Source of the DNA: Blastomyces gilchristii SLH14081
Lineage: Eukaryota > Ascomycota > Eurotiomycetes > Onygenales > Ajellomycetaceae
Direction: 5' to 3'
Length of the DNA: 64,000 nt
NCBI RefSeq assembly: GCF_000003855.2
Contig: NW_003101649.1
Location: forward strand, 206,478-270,477
Below are positions 22,353 to 35,038 of the stretch, piece by piece. The notes below the pieces were generated by a model. It was not told where the DNA came from and made no database searches. It worked only from the letters and a program-made list of their open reading frames with translations. Within the stretch, counting starts at the first letter, position 1; each line of letters starts with the position of its first letter. Made by a program: the position numbers and the translations under genes.

Positions 22353-23500
22353 ATGTCTAATGATAATATAGAAGAACTCTTGAACATAAGCATATAAGTA
22401 ATATCACAGTGATTCTGAGCAATGTTAAAATTATCACAGTAATAGATAGCTGATATACATGCAACTTAACAACTTCAATATGAGAAAATTCAATGATTAA
22501 CTCAATAAGAAACTCATACAATTTCAACATCTACAGAATTAAATATAAAAGTGCTGAAAGAACACTTAGATACTTCTGTGTATTTTAATACTTTCAATCT
22601 CACTCTCTACTCATCATGGAGAATGAAAATGCCTGTGAAACTGAGTATAGATAAAGATATCATTGATTTATTAATCAATCAAGATTAATATATCAATAAA
22701 CAATTGAAGAATCATGTGAAACAGAAGTTTCATTCATGAATGAAAGTATGTGAATCAGCATTATAAACACCTAATAATATCATCAAATATCTTGATATTC
22801 TGTTTCAAGACACTGTTATACAACAGAAAGCATTAGATTGATTACAGAGTACTTAACAGAGAAACATTTCTCTCATAATATTCATCTCTGACTTCAACAT
22901 CAAGATTCTAGAAGCAGGTGATCAATCTTGAGAGAATCAAATAAAGATTTGTATGCTCAAGAAGATATTAACTTTTAAACTCTTACAGACTCTTATAAGC
23001 ATAGATAAAGATCAGACTTATGAAGATTTCTGTGTACAACACTGAATATTGAATAACTGTCTTATCAAGCTCAAGAGTATATAGAACAGTGATAGAAGAT
23101 ATTATACTCATACATCTGTGCTAAGAAATAACTCAGTCACTTATACACCTGCACTGAAGAATAACAATGATGCAGATATCATGAATTGAGTAGATTTGAA
23201 TATCTACATATAAGCAAGAGTCTTCACTGTCTGAACAGGCTTCTGAGTTCCTGAAATCACTTCTGAAGAAGTCACTGATTGATATCAACAAGAAGTATGC
23301 ATCAACTGTAACTAATCACAACATATTGCTTTCAACTGCTGATCAGTCTATATATCTTCTTACTCAAAGAATAAATCAGCACCTGTCTGCATTAATCACA
23401 TTACAGTGAAGAAAGATTTGAAAGATAATTATAAGGATACTCTGATAAAACAGAGAAATGATTAGCTTCTGTTCAAATTCATAAACAGAAGTTTGAAGAG
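22353..23500 (+). pseudogene. Gypsy-C gag
   Basis: Starts at an ATG followed by S-N-D-N-I-E-E-L-L-N, a start shared by copies 3 and 5. Conserved capsid blocks include W-R-M-K-M and F-D-E..E (about 22618-22720). The nucleocapsid knuckle C-x2-C-x4-H-x4-C is complete at 23298-23339, with a single TAA inside it. Downstream is a Ser-rich region. The protein would form the particle shell and package element RNA. Confidence 0.8.
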
Positions 23501-23527
23501 ATCAGATGACAATAATTTAAAGAGTAA

Positions 23528-23880
23528 ATGACAATGAACACAATTCTTGTATCTACTTTGATCAATAATATGTATAATATGAAAGCCATGATAGACAGCA
23601 GTCTATGTTATTATGCAATGATTAAATCTTCAGTTGCAAGATGTTATAATCTTCAGTGTATTCTCTTATTAAAACTCTGACTTCTTGTAGAATTTGATAA
23701 TCTGAAAGACATTTATACTCATTACATGATGAAGTTAACTATAGATGTGAGAGAACATCAATGTGAAGATATCTATGTATATAAAGTTGATAATCTTGAT
23801 TATAATCTTATGTTAGAACTTGTCTGACTATCTGAACAAGGTATCTTATTAAACACTTGAAACAGAAGCTTGATATTTTC
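23528..23880 (+). pseudogene. Gypsy-C protease
   Basis: Retropepsin: M-I-D-S-S at about 23590 (expected D-S-G; Gly read as Ser by a GG-to-AG change), then Y-N-L-M-L-E-L-V-W-L at about 23806-23835, the counterpart of L-I-L-G-x-P-W-L. In copy 4 (40231-40464) and copy 5 (63045-63278) most of this domain is still an open frame, also with D-S-(D) at the active site. Confidence 0.75.
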
Positions 23881-24219
23881 TAACAATGATAGAATTCATG
23901 AAGATGACATTTACAAGATCATGAATCTGACACAGATCTCTGCTAATGCATATAAAATTCTCTGAAAAAGAAGTCACTGACAGCAGAATTATGTGACAAT
24001 TTATTCTGTCAGTCTGACTGGTATTAAAAAGACTCTAAAAAAGTTATTCTGTGTTATAATAACAGATTCTTATATAAAACTCTCTTAATAATATCATGAA
24101 TATCTAGATATCTTCTGACAAGATAATATTATAAACATACCTCTCTTATGAGATTCTGAAATGAATCACAGCATTAAGTTAGAGAAGAAAAATGATAAGA
24201 ACTCTGAACTGCTATGAGA

Positions 24220-24960
24220 CTCTCTTTACAATATATTTCAAGATGAACTTCTTCTTGTTTGAAAGATACTCAATGATCTATTGAATAAGAAATTCATATA
24301 TATTAGCAATTCTTTCACTGCAGCTTCTATCCTCTTTGCAAAGAAGTCAGATGAAGAACTCCAAATCTGTATAAACTATTAAGAACTGAACAGAATAATA
24401 AAGAAAGACTGCTATTCACTATCTCTTATCAATGAAACTCTAGCTCACATTGAACAAGCTTAATAATTTATAAAACTAGATATCATCACTGTGTTTCATA
24501 AGATTCACATTACTGAAGAAGATGAGTGGCTTATAGCATTCTGAACATGATATAATCTCTTTGAATAAGTAGCTACTCTCTTCACACTAGCTAATACTCT
24601 CAGCATAATTAAGAAGTATATCAACTGAGTACTCTGAGATTTCCTTAATAAATTTATATCTATATATCTCAATGACATTCTCATCTTCACTAATAAGTTC
24701 AGGAAAGAACATTAAGAATATGTACAGAAGATATTATAATAACTATAAGAAGTAGAACTACTGATAGATATTAACAAGTGTGATTTTAAAGTCAAGAGTA
24801 CTAAATATCTGAGTTTTATTATAGAAGCTGACAAGAGAATTTGAATAAATTCTGAGAAAGTCTTCACTATTCTTGAATGAGAAGCTCTGTGTACTGTGAA
24901 AGATGTATAAAGCTTCATCAGATTTGCTAACTTCTATCAGTAATTTATATGAAACTTCTC
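24220..24960 (+). pseudogene. Gypsy-C reverse transcriptase
   Basis: Motifs in order: F-I-Y-I-S-N-S (about 24292), I-C-I-N-Y-x-E-L-N-R (about 24367), Y-S-L-S-L-I-N-E (24413), F-I-K-L-D-I-I (24470), and the catalytic Y-L-N-D-I-L-I-F at 24665-24688, with the first Asp changed to Asn. Minus-strand ORFs at 24505-24690 and 24712-24918 are shadows. Confidence 0.88.
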
Positions 24961-25059
24961 AGATATTATGAGATCACTTATAAAACTTATCAAGAAGAAC
25001 TCAGTATTTCAGTAATCAGTGAATACTGAAGCTGTATTTATACAGATGAAGAAGATATT

Positions 25060-25480
25060 CATTAACACTTCTCTATTAATAATATTTCACTCTGATTATA
25101 AAACAGTTATTAAAGCTGATTTCTCTAACTATGTAATAGAAGAAGTGATGTTGTAATATAATGATGAAGATGTTCTATAACTATGTGTCTTCATGTCTAA
25201 GAAACTGAGTTCTACTGAATGCAATTATAAGATCTATGACAAGGAACTTCTTACAATTGTATACTGTTTAGAAGAATGAGACTTTGAACTCTAAAGTGTC
25301 TTTGAATTTAAGATAATCACAGATTATAAGAATCTTAAGTACTTTATAATCATCTGTAAACTTACTGAACAACAGATAAAATGATCTGAATTTCTAAGTC
25401 ACTTTTATTATATAATACACTACTGCCTCAGCAGTCAGAACTTGATGACAGACACTCTCTCATAATAAGAACAAGATATA
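25060..25480 (+). pseudogene. Gypsy-C RNase H
   Basis: K-A-D-F-S-N-Y-V-I block near 25110 (first catalytic Asp kept), [10 protein letters not shown] near 25198, K-E-L-L-T-I-V near 25240 and T-D-Y-K-N-L-K-Y-F near 25320 follow the Ty3/gypsy pattern exactly. Confidence 0.88.
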
Positions 25481-25779
25481 CTGTTCAATGTAACAGACAT
25501 GCACTGAATGAACTGAGAGCATCAGCTCTTAGATTTGAAGATATTGATTGATTAAGATAGAACAACTTATAATGCTATATACACTTCTCTGATTAGAACA
25601 CTGTCTCTCTAAACTAACACTGATATGAATATCTTCACTTTCTCTACACTGAATGAACTGTGACATATAGCAGCTCAGGCTAGTGAACTTCTTCAGACTC
25701 TCACTGAAGCAGTACATTAAGAAGCACTCTGATTTCTCTCAGAACTATGTATAAGAGCTGATATCTCAGAATGTTTGAT

Positions 25780-26880
25780 TGATAATAATAATACTCTACA
25801 ATTCTGTGAATGATGCTGAGTCTCTTACTCTGAACTCTTATACACTCAGATAATATAAGAGATGCATAATTCATATATAACTGATTATTCAGACTGTGAA
25901 CAACTGTATAGAAGGATCTTCTAAGAGTTCTACTAATCTGAGATATTAAATAGCATCAGACACTTTATCTGAAACTGCAATTACTAATCTTTCATTATCT
26001 TATAAAAGAACTGTAGAAAAGATCTATTGAAATCACTTAATATCTCTGATAGAATCTAATGAGATGTAGTAATTAACTTTATCATTAATCTATCTGAGAG
26101 TAAGAGTTGTAGAAACATTCTGATCATTGTGAATTGATTATGTAAAGATGCAATATTGAAATCTTGTAATAAGAGAAATACTGAACAAGTTACTGAAGCT
26201 TTTCTACAGAGCTTGTTCTATCAGATGCATAAATTACTGAGATCTATAGTATTGAATTAAGACTGTCAATTTGTAAGTGCTCTTTGAATAAGAATCTGTC
26301 AAGTTCTCAAGATTACATGTTGTCTGTCAACTGTCTACTATCTCAAGACTGATAATGTGTCAGAACAGATAATTCAGACTGTGAAGAATTATCTTCATAA
26401 GTTCTACAATCACTCACAAGATAATTGACATGATCTTCTTCTATACACAGAGGTTGCTATCAATGATTGAGATGCTGTCTCAACAGGTGTAAGCTCATTC
26501 CTTCTTACATATAAATATCACATAAAAGTGTTGAATCTTCTAGAAATCACACAGTTCACACTGAACCTCTGCAGTTCAATTCAGATCACTGATAGTATAG
26601 TAACAAAGCTCTGAGATGTCTGCAACTGAGCAGAGATCTTCATGATAACTGCAAAACAAGATTCAGAGAATTAAATTAATATTCAATGAGATCTCATCAA
26701 GCAATATAAGATAGAAGACTTGATATGATTAAATCTTAAGAATATACAGATCACACATTCATCTCATACACTGAATTATTATTATATCAAGTATAAAGTG
26801 ATAGAAGTTCTAGATAGTCATAACTACTGTCTTGACATATTATCAGAGATTCATGATGGCTTTCACACAAGCTTGCTTCA
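25780..26880 (+). pseudogene. Gypsy-C integrase
   Basis: Zinc-binding H..H..C..C region near 25870-25995 (I-W-N-C-N-Y at the second Cys pair), catalytic core with I-L-I-I-V-N-W-L-C-K-D-A-I-L near 26115 (first Asp read as Asn), Q-F-V-S-A-L near 26268 and a E-Q-I-I-Q-T-V-K-N-Y-L block near 26360, where the third acidic residue (Glu) is kept. This enzyme would insert the cDNA and make the 5-bp duplication. Confidence 0.85.
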
Positions 26881-26939
26881 TCACACTGTTATCAATTCAT
26901 TTCCTTCTCAACTGATTTTCAACTGACAGCCGCCAGGGA

Positions 26940-27110
26940 TCATAGAAGAAGATAATGAACTTGAATGAGAGATTGAAGATATTCTTGATAAGAGATTTCA
27001 CAGCTGTAACTGATAATATCTTGTGAAATGAGTCAGCTATGATCACCTGATCTGGACTCTGATTTCCGCACTATCTGAGACCGCGGCTCTTGATTAATGA
27101 AAACTATGCA
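26940..27110 (+). pseudogene. Gypsy-C chromodomain
   Basis: Reading E-W-E-I-E-D-I-L-D-K-R-F then Y-L-V-K-W-V-S-Y-D and W-T (some Trp as TGA). This is the chromodomain signature (V-E-x-I-L..Y-x-V-K-W-x-G-Y..W-E-P) at the integrase C-terminus, which in chromoviruses directs insertion to heterochromatin, consistent with nesting here. Confidence 0.8.
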
Positions 27111-27114
27111 CAAT

Positions 27115-27130
27115 CAGAGAAGAAAGAGGC
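27115..27130 (+). promoter_or_regulatory. Polypurine tract of Gypsy-C copy 1
   Basis: CAGAGAAGAAAGAGGC ends 3 bp before the 3' LTR. Confidence 0.65.
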
Positions 27131-27133
27131 TAA

Positions 27134-27422
27134 TGTGACAGGCTGCATCTGATCATTATAGACTATTCTCTTACACTGAATAGATTCTGCTAAAAGCTCT
27201 GATTCTCAGTCATTCTCAATCACTGATTCTCAGCTGAAAAACTCATGAAATTCCTATTCTTCTGCTCTGAAGCTTCACCGCGTACACACTATGTACACGT
27301 ATAAATATTCACTCTGATCACTGATTCTCACACTGTCTCTTTCTTTTCCTTCTTTAATGTTTTTCACTTTGTTATATAAGACCTATATATTATACCAATC
27401 TATTCGGCGTAGGCCTCTTACA
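27134..27422 (+). repeat. Gypsy-C copy 1 3' LTR
   Basis: 289 bp, TGTGACAGGC to CCTCTTACA, then TSD TAAGA. It has lost more CpG than the 5' LTR but keeps CACCGCGTAC and TTCGGCGTAG. Confidence 0.95.
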
Positions 27423-27427
27423 TAAGA

Positions 27428-27990
27428 TAAGAATAAGAAAGATAAGAATAAGAAGAAAGACAATGATAAGAATAAGAACACTGAATTCAAATCTGAATAT
27501 AGAGATAATGATATAAGAATCTGCTATTATTGTCAAAAGATTGATTATATTCAGACTGACTGTTAAAAGAAATACTCTGAGAAATGTTCTTTGAACTTCA
27601 ATATCAATAGAAACAAGAATAAAGATAAGAATGCAGAGAATACAGATACTGCTTCTATTCACAATGTTATAAAGCAAGTATTTCATATCAAAGAAAAGAT
27701 ATATATAAGTGATTAGATAGAAAAAGATATTTGAATTCTAGACTCTGAATTGAGTGCTTATGTCACACCTTACAGAGATCTTGTCATGACAAAACCTGAG
27801 AAGATGAAAGTGATGTTAAAAATAGCAGACAGAACAGTAGTTCTCACTACAGCTATAGAAGATACAAAGATTTCAGTGAAAGAAGTAAATATACTGTTAA
27901 ATAATATCTGCTATATTCTGAAGTTAGAAGTGAATCTCATGAGTATGAGTAAGCTTGTACATCAGAGATATATCTATAAGTAGTTAATAT
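27428..27990 (+). pseudogene. Copia gag C-terminus and protease
   Basis: A Lys/Asn/Asp-rich linker leads to a zinc knuckle at 27522-27563, C-x2-C-x4-Y-x4-C, with the His changed to Tyr. The protease follows: W-I-L-D-S-E at about 27732-27750, the W-x-L-D-S-G active site of copia proteases with Gly changed to Glu, then Y-V-T-P-Y-R-D. The frame is open at 27750-27983 and ends in C-Y-I-L-K-L-E-V-N-L-M-S-M-S-K-L, the conserved link to the pre-integrase domain. Confidence 0.85.
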
Positions 27991-29200
27991 ATAAGAATGA
28001 TTATATCATGTTGATTATGTCTCTTAACTGCATGTTCTTATTTACAGTAAGATTAAATGAGAATGATATCTATGAGATGAAAATACTAATTATATATAGA
28101 GGCTTGAGTCAGTTTATTATACTGAATAATGATTTTGAACCTGTGAACACTTACAAGTGAAAGATGATATAATATTAACACTATCTGACAGAAATGATAC
28201 AAAGATTATAGAACTTACAATAATATAATAATACTAAAAGCTAGAACATCTGAATCTCACAGATATTATAAAAATAATGACAGATTTATATCTAGAGATG
28301 AGAATTATTAATCAATACGCTTTATCATTCTACAAGATCTGTATTCAGATAGAAATAACATATTCAATCTTCATATCTATGACATAAGCTGTTAAGCTAG
28401 TAATAAGATTCTTCATCAATCTGACAGAGAGTGAAAAAACACTTTTTAACAGAAATGACACTCTTACTAGAAGAGGTGTAAGCTACTGATTAAGTATAAT
28501 AGACAATACAATCTGTTATAGATGAACAATTCTTATAATGAGAAAGAAAGAATCTACTGTAAGCTTAATGAACTTCATCACAGATATTGAGATAACTACA
28601 CAATAATGAGTTGAAACTCTAAACTGAGATGATGAAGAAGAGTTCAAAAGTCAAGAACTTAAGACCTACTATCAGAGCAAAGAAATAGTGTATAAAATAA
28701 CTACATCTGATACATCACAATTGAATGATCTGACAGAATGTGTCAATCAAATTGTGATAGAGAAGATAAGAAGCTTGCTATTTAATAGTGAGCTGATGAA
28801 AGAGCTCTGAGATAAGGCGATGCAAGTCATGATTATGATGATCAACACATTCTCAACATTAATAAAGATATTTGAATGTAAGAAAGAAACATCACTTACA
28901 TCTTTTAAAGCATGAACTGAGATTCAATCTTCTGTTCATTGAATACAGAGATGAGATTGCAAGATCTATAAAAAGAATTTAAAAGTGCTGAATAAGCTCA
29001 TGAATAGAACTGACAGTAAGAAATAACAGATAGTTGAGTATCAAGAATTATATCAATATCATGTATAAGATTCTGTTGTATATCATCTTGAGATTGCATG
29101 AGATATCACATTTGATAAAGCTCTTGACATAGATGCAAATACATCTGTAAATACAGTGAGAGAATTCAATGAATTATATAATGAATTAAATATTCTGAAT
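27990..29200 (+). pseudogene. Copia integrase
   Basis: Position between protease and reverse transcriptase fits copia integrase. Pre-integrase zinc region near 28000-28330, then core-like sequence to about 28860. Catalytic residues are hard to place because of many stops; assignment rests mainly on order and size. Confidence 0.6.
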
Positions 29201-29599
29201 GTCAGAGAGAGATGACAGCACTACTTACTTTAATATCTAGTGAAGAAAATGTCGGATGTTTTGAAGATAATTGATAATAAGAACTTAGAGAGTGTAATTG
29301 ATTCAATCTATCTTCTAGATAATAAGATATAGCTTGTCATGAATGAGAAATCTGAAGACTATATTAATAAGAATAATTCTGTTCTAAGTATTCTGACAGA
29401 CTAATCAACTATGCTGGCAGAAGTCAAGAAAAGCTCAGACTGAGACTATTGACATGAGATAATGAAAAAGAAGATTAAGATATTTGATCAGAAAAAGATA
29501 TATATTATTATTAAGAAGACTCTGAAAATGAATATTCTTACAGATAAATGAGTATATAATTGAAAATTCAATAATAAGAGAGAAAACATCTGCTTTAAA

Positions 29600-30260
29600 G
29601 CTCACTGAGTGATTAGAGAGTTCCTATAATAGCAGAGTGTTCATTATATAAGATTGTATACTACAGTGATATCAGAGCCTATATTGCATAGTCTATTCAC
29701 TATATCAATCATTAAAGAATGAAAGATTAAATAAATTGACTATGTATCTGTGTTTTTGAATGATATATTATCTTAGAATAAAATAATCTATATGCAACTG
29801 CTCACAGAGATTAAGCATGACAGAAAGAACTTAGTGAGACTACTTCATCAGAGTCTATACAAAATGAAGCAAGTTACAAGAGTATGATATTTTCTCACAA
29901 TGAAGTATCTGACTACATTGAGATTCAAGATATTATCTTATGATGATGCATTTCTATATCATTCTGTTCACGAGATCTATCTGACATTACATGTTGATGA
30001 TTATCAGATGACAGAATCTCAAGAACATCAATTAGACTAGGTATTAAGAGAGATTGCAAAGAGATTTAAGACAAAGAATGTTAAAGAGATCAAGCTATAT
30101 CTTGAAATGAAGATCAAATATCAGAGGAATGACAATCTAGCAGTTACACAGAGCTGTTATATTGAGAAGATTCTTGAAGATTTCAGTACGAATAAGATAA
30201 ATCTGGCTGGCACTCTGATAACAGTTGACATACAACTGAAATTCTCATCTCAGTGCTGTT
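29600..30260 (+). pseudogene. Copia reverse transcriptase
   Basis: Motifs of copia type in order: F-L-N-D-I-L near 29755, I-Y-M-Q-L near 29790, L-H-Q-S-L-Y-K-M-K-Q-V near 29842, and the catalytic L-H-V-D-D-Y at about 29989-30006 with both Asp codons intact. A C-Y-I-E-K-I-L-E-D-F block near 30155 leads to RNase H. Confidence 0.88.
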
Positions 30261-30787
30261 AGTGTTCTCTACAGTCTTACAGATCTATAATTACTCTCTC
30301 TCTACTTATATAATCTCTGATCAGATGTATGTAAATATATCTAGATTCTCTATCAATGACTCTTACACTGTGACACATTTCTGTAATTCTGATATTAATA
30401 AAAGATGAGTTCTCAAATACCTGTAAAATCTGAGTAATTAAGACAATATAAATACTATGAATTTGTAACAGAAGCTAATCTAAGTAGATAAACTCTCTCT
30501 CTGTATCTCAATTATTTTCAGACTGAATACTTCAGCACAACTGAGAGAGTAGATATAGCTTTATAAGAAGTATCTAATAATATACATAGATGATCAGCTC
30601 TCAAGATTCTGCTACAACTGCATATATTCTGATATTCAGCTTTTGTAAAGTCTGTGCTTTTCAGCAGTTTTTATGTCAAATATAATAATTATCTGTATCA
30701 CAGATATAATACTCTCTGCTTCTTTGAAGAGAGAAATTAATATTTACAGAGAGATTGAGTATTACAGATATTAAAAATATAAATGTG
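30260..30787 (+). pseudogene. Copia RNase H and pol end
   Basis: Connection block S-D-Q-M-Y-V-N-I-S-R-F (counterpart of R-P-D-I-x-x-A-V-x-x-x-S-R-F) near 30310 and R-W-V-L-K-Y-L near 30405 precede RNase H. The frame ends with a TGA at 30785-30787. No LTR follows; antisense Gypsy-B starts at once. Confidence 0.75.
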
Positions 30788-32646
30788 AGTTTTCTTTGTT
30801 TTTTCTTTATTTTTTCTTTATTAATCTCTAAATCATGTTCACAGTCTCATTTTGATTTTTCTTTATTTTTAGCTTTAATAATAATATAATTTCTTCTTCT
30901 CTTTATATACACTGCAGACTGTTCATCTCAGTAGAAACTTATTATCTTTATAGACTAAAATTTATAAATAACAGTGTTAATATCTTCATTATAGTCAGAT
31001 TCTTAGTAAAGACTATATTATTCTGACTTATCAGAATTTACAGTATGAAAGTCATATCTCAGCTTTCACAGATATCTTATCTATCTGAATAATTCTTAAG
31101 TAAACTTATTTCTCTTATCAGAATACTCTTATCACTGAATCTTAAATCAGAGCTTATAATCTTACTTCTCTGAGTTAATAATGTCTTTAATCTAATATTC
31201 TCTTTTACTCTTCAATACTTTATAAACAGAGTGATGAGTCATAGAGTTCTCTTCTAAGAATTTCTTATATTTATAAAGTAAAGAGATATAAAAAACATTG
31301 TATATTTATAACTAAGATAATAGTTTTAATCTATAGAACTATAAACTAATTTTCTTTATAATTTAATAAGACTCTGTTTATAAGACATTCAGCTGCTTAC
31401 TAGATCTCTATATAATAATGTTTTTCAGACTCAGTCAGACTTTATTATCTTTCTTAAAACTCTTTATAATATACTTAGAGTTATAGTATCTCTTTTCATA
31501 CTCTTGAGTCTTTCTTCAGAATATGTAGACTTTCTCTTCAATATTCTGAATTCTTTCAGTCTGTTAACAGATATTATTATACTCTATAGTGTACTCTCAC
31601 AGATTCATCAGAGTCATTCATAGATAAGTCTCAGTGAGTATCTCAAAGAGAGTTTTACTTATACTGATATATTTTAAGATGTTATATACAAACTCTGTAA
31701 GTGATAATTAATACACTCAGTTATTCTAATTATAATTAACAAAGTATTATAGATACTGTTTTAATATACTTATTCAATACTCTATCTGATAATCTGTCTG
31801 TTAATAACAAGCTATACTTAGATCTTAGAAAATCTTTAATACAGTTATCAGATCAGATCAGAACTCTCTTATAAAGATTAATTCTCTATCTAAGATAATA
31901 TTCATAAGTAATTCATGCAATCAAATCACATCACAGATAAAGATATAAGTTAAATAATTTGACTTTAAGTTCTTATAAGTGAGTATAAAGTGTGCTATTT
32001 TGATAAAGAAATCTACTATTATTATCATACTGTCAAAGCAGGTATTATATATGTTCTTACTTTTAGAAAGACTTATGAGAATGTTCATTTCTAGCTATTT
32101 TTAAGATTTCTACAGAATAAGTAGAGAAGTAAGTTCTTTATATAATCTGAACTACACTACTCATGAATTCTGATAAATAGTGAAAGAATTTACTATCTTC
32201 TTTATAAGTTCTTGTATCTTCAGTTAGAAGTATTTTCTTATAAATAACTTATAAGTTCTATTATCTGTAAAATAACTTATTAGAGAAGAGTTATAATATC
32301 TTTTAATGAGTTCTATATATAAAAACTTACTTATAGATACATAAATTCAGCTCTCTCTTTATAAGAGATTATTTAAGTCTCTTGAATTCTGTATTTCTGC
32401 AGAGTTAATCTCTGCTGTGAGCAGTTTCTGAATATACTGAGTATATTTATTCTTCAGTTATAGTTCTTATAATCTGAATAGAGATATTATAAAGACTTAT
32501 ACTCTGTTTCTTCTCATATCAAGTCTTTCACAGCACTTCTCAAAGTCTGTAAATTCTTCAGATTATAGATACTCCCTCTGAGAATTCTCACAGAGATTCT
32601 CAAAGTGTTAACTTTCAGTGTTATAGAGAGCAGTTATACAGACTTC
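30788..32646 (-). pseudogene. Gypsy-B (minus copy): integrase, chromodomain and pol end
   Basis: Reverse complement of about 44850-46690: integrase zinc region and core, then the chromodomain near 31080-31200 and the pol end near 30800. Stops are frequent. The piece ends at the Gypsy-A LTR. Confidence 0.8.
32643..32646. repeat. TSD CTTC, left, of Gypsy-A copy 2
   Basis: CTTC at 32643-32646 and 51941-51944. Joining the flanks restores Gypsy-B sequence as in 44840-44870 (reverse complement). Confidence 0.88.
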
Positions 32647-32812
32647 TGTGATTCGGAAGAACGTACGACCACCGGATAATAACACGGCCGCTTCCGAACA
32701 CGCTTACGAATGTAAAGGGGCCCTAGCGGCCACTAATTAATTTAGATAACATATATAAGAAGCCGGCGTACGCCTGCAATTATACACTAGCTCAAGCCAC
32801 TTTTGAATCACA
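32647..32812 (+). repeat. Gypsy-A copy 2 5' LTR
   Basis: 166 bp, TGTGATTCGG to TTGAATCACA. It is the most CpG-rich Gypsy-A LTR here (ACGTACGACC, CCGAACACGC, AGCGGCC, GCCGGCGTACGCC), so nearest to the ancestral sequence. Confidence 0.95.
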
Positions 32813-34188
32813 TCTGATATCATGTCTAAAAACTGGTGAGAAGCACAGGCTTCTTCATAGTGTGATAATTCTGTTTATAAAGTAATTCATAGTTATCATA
32901 TCAGTGTGATTCTAAATGTCTCAAAGAATAGTATATAAAGAAGTGATGAGAAGAAAATCAGGTCATAGATCTGCAGTGAGAGATTGAACACTTATACAGA
33001 CAGATAACTGCACTGACTCTGAAAATCTTATTACAATTGTTCACAATTGCTCTCAGAGCATATATATTATCTAAGACTGCTGCACATAATAAGAATTCAA
33101 GTATGAAATATATTAAGTCAGAAGATCTGTCAGAGTTATCAAGCTTTAATAACAACTGAAAAAATAATACTGTAATCAGCTGACTAAGTCAGATATGATC
33201 ATATTATCAGATTAAATACAAACTCACAGACAGACAGTTAACAGAATTTTAACAGATCTTAAGATCTGTCATATTTCTATACAGAAAAGTGAAGTTATTA
33301 TAAATAATCAGTGAAAAGATAAATCTCACAGACTCAAAGTGATATTCATTTTTATAAATATGAAATGAGTTTTTCAAATGAATCTTACAGAACTTTGAGA
33401 AAGTGAATATATATGATAAGTGTTATAAATACTTCACTGAGTGTAGATAAGTAAGTGATCTTATATTATATTTCACACACTTTAACTTACACTATCTTAT
33501 ATTGAATAAGAAGCTTTTAACATCTTTCTATTTACAGATCTTTATTCATAGTCTTACACTTAAGTTGAGAGTTAAATAAAAATGCTCAATCTCATAATTA
33601 GACATAGTGAAAGAAGTATATAATATTCTTATCATATAGAAACAAGTGAGTCAGCTATAATAGAAAATACTATAATCAAGTATATCTCAGCAGAGAACAG
33701 ATAATCAGACTTCTATAACACAGGTTATACATCTGAATATAATGAATCTAGATTTAAATATTATTACTAAAGTACTGAATACTCTGAAAAAGAGATTCTC
33801 TGAGTGAAAATCTTGATATTATGAGTATTGAGCTTGCTTCAACTGCAGATGTTAAAATTATTTTATTACAAGATTACACACAGCATGCACAGTCAAGAGA
33901 AGTAAGAGAGTTAAAAAACTAGCAGAATCAGTGAGCTTGAAGACACTCACTGATATTCTATAAAAAGTCTTCAAAGTGAAAGAGATATCTGTATTAGATG
34001 ATTCTCTGAATTCTGTAAATATTAAGAGCAGGCTTCTGAATGAGATGCAGGTAAGAATGAAGAAGTAAATACTCATCTCAATATCTTAAGATCTGAACTG
34101 TTAATGTACAGAGAGTACTTGAGTAAGAATTAAGAGATGACTGTAAAAGTGTTAGTGAATACAGAAGCTTCTATATAATATATTAATA
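32813..34188 (+). pseudogene. Gypsy-A copy 2 gag remnant
   Basis: Collinear with 1565-3530 of copy 1 apart from a ~590-bp deletion near 32950. Zinc knuckle start C-F-N-C is intact near 33835. The minus ORFs at 32958-33155 and 33858-34076 are shadows. Ends at the LTR of Gypsy-C copy 2. Confidence 0.75.
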
Positions 34189-34730
34189 TGTGACGGGCTG
34201 CGCCCGATGAGTCATATAGACTATTCTGTTACACTTCACAGATTTCTACCGCTCCGATTCTTGGTCGCTGATCCTCAGCTGAAAACCTATAGAATTCCTA
34301 TTTTTCCGCCCCGAAGCTTCACTGTGTACAAAAACATCTATTCTTCTGCTCTGAAGTTCCATCACATACATCACTATATACATGTATAAATATTCACTCT
34401 GATCACTGATTCTCACACTTTTTCTTTCTTTTCTTCTCTAACATTTTTCACTTTGTTATATAAGACCTATAAATATTATACTGATCTATTCAGCATAGAC
34501 CTCTTATACTTGAAAAATGTTCATTATCTTCTCATTAGAAATAATTATTGATCAAGAAGATATTCAAACATATAACAACATGTAAGAAAGAGAAACAATT
34601 ACTTAAAGCAGACACTAAGTTCTCAGATAGAAGCTTGCTTACCAGTCACTCTGATCTTACAATAAGATCTTACAAGAGAATGTCAGTGACAGATCTGAGA
34701 GTTCTGACATCTCAGATATATGAGATATTC
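34189..34730 (+). mobile_element. Gypsy-C copy 2 fragment (LTR and leader)
   Basis: 320-bp LTR (34189-34508) ending CTTATA (mutated CTTACA), then about 220 bp of leader before copy 3 inserts at 34731. The LTR is longer than in copy 1 because a ~30-bp segment (TTCTGCTCTGAAG-type) is repeated near 34305-34360. Short plus-strand ORFs here are not genes. Confidence 0.88.
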
Positions 34731-35038
34731 TGTGGCGGGCTGCGCCCGATCAATCATATAGACTATTCTGTTACACTTCACAGATTTCAACTGCTTCATT
34801 CTCGAACACATACACTCCGATTCTCAGCCATTCTCAATCACTGATTCTCAGCTGCTATGAATGTGTGTATATTCTTCCACCCTGAAGCTCCACCGCGTAC
34901 ACCATCACATACATGTATAAATATTCATCTCAATTGCTGATTCTTGCACTTTCTCTTTCTTTCCTTCTCTAATGTTTTTATCTTTGTTACATAAGATCTA
35001 TAATATTATATCAATCTATTCAGTGTAGGCCTCTTACA
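34731..35038 (+). repeat. Gypsy-C copy 3 5' LTR
   Basis: 308 bp; inserted in the leader of copy 2. Keeps TGCGCCCGATC and CACCGCGTAC. Confidence 0.93.

Larger units (their letters stand above)
21730..27422 (+). mobile_element. Gypsy-C copy 1, full-length chromovirus-type LTR retrotransposon
   Basis: 5.69 kb with two 289-bp LTRs (TGTGG...CTTACA) and a 5-bp TSD TAAGA (21725-21729 and 27423-27427). Plus-strand order: gag with zinc knuckle, protease, reverse transcriptase, RNase H, integrase, chromodomain. Inserted in the copia gag. At least four more partial copies lie in the window. All frames are broken. Confidence 0.95.
20884..30787 (+). mobile_element. Ty1/copia element, no LTRs seen, split by Gypsy-C copy 1
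   Basis: Order gag, zinc knuckle, protease, integrase, reverse transcriptase, RNase H, i.e. integrase before reverse transcriptase, which defines Ty1/copia. Its pieces are 20884-21729 and 27428-30787. No LTR is found at either side: LINE copy 2 adjoins the 5' end and an antisense Gypsy-B 3' end adjoins the pol stop codon. Confidence 0.8.
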
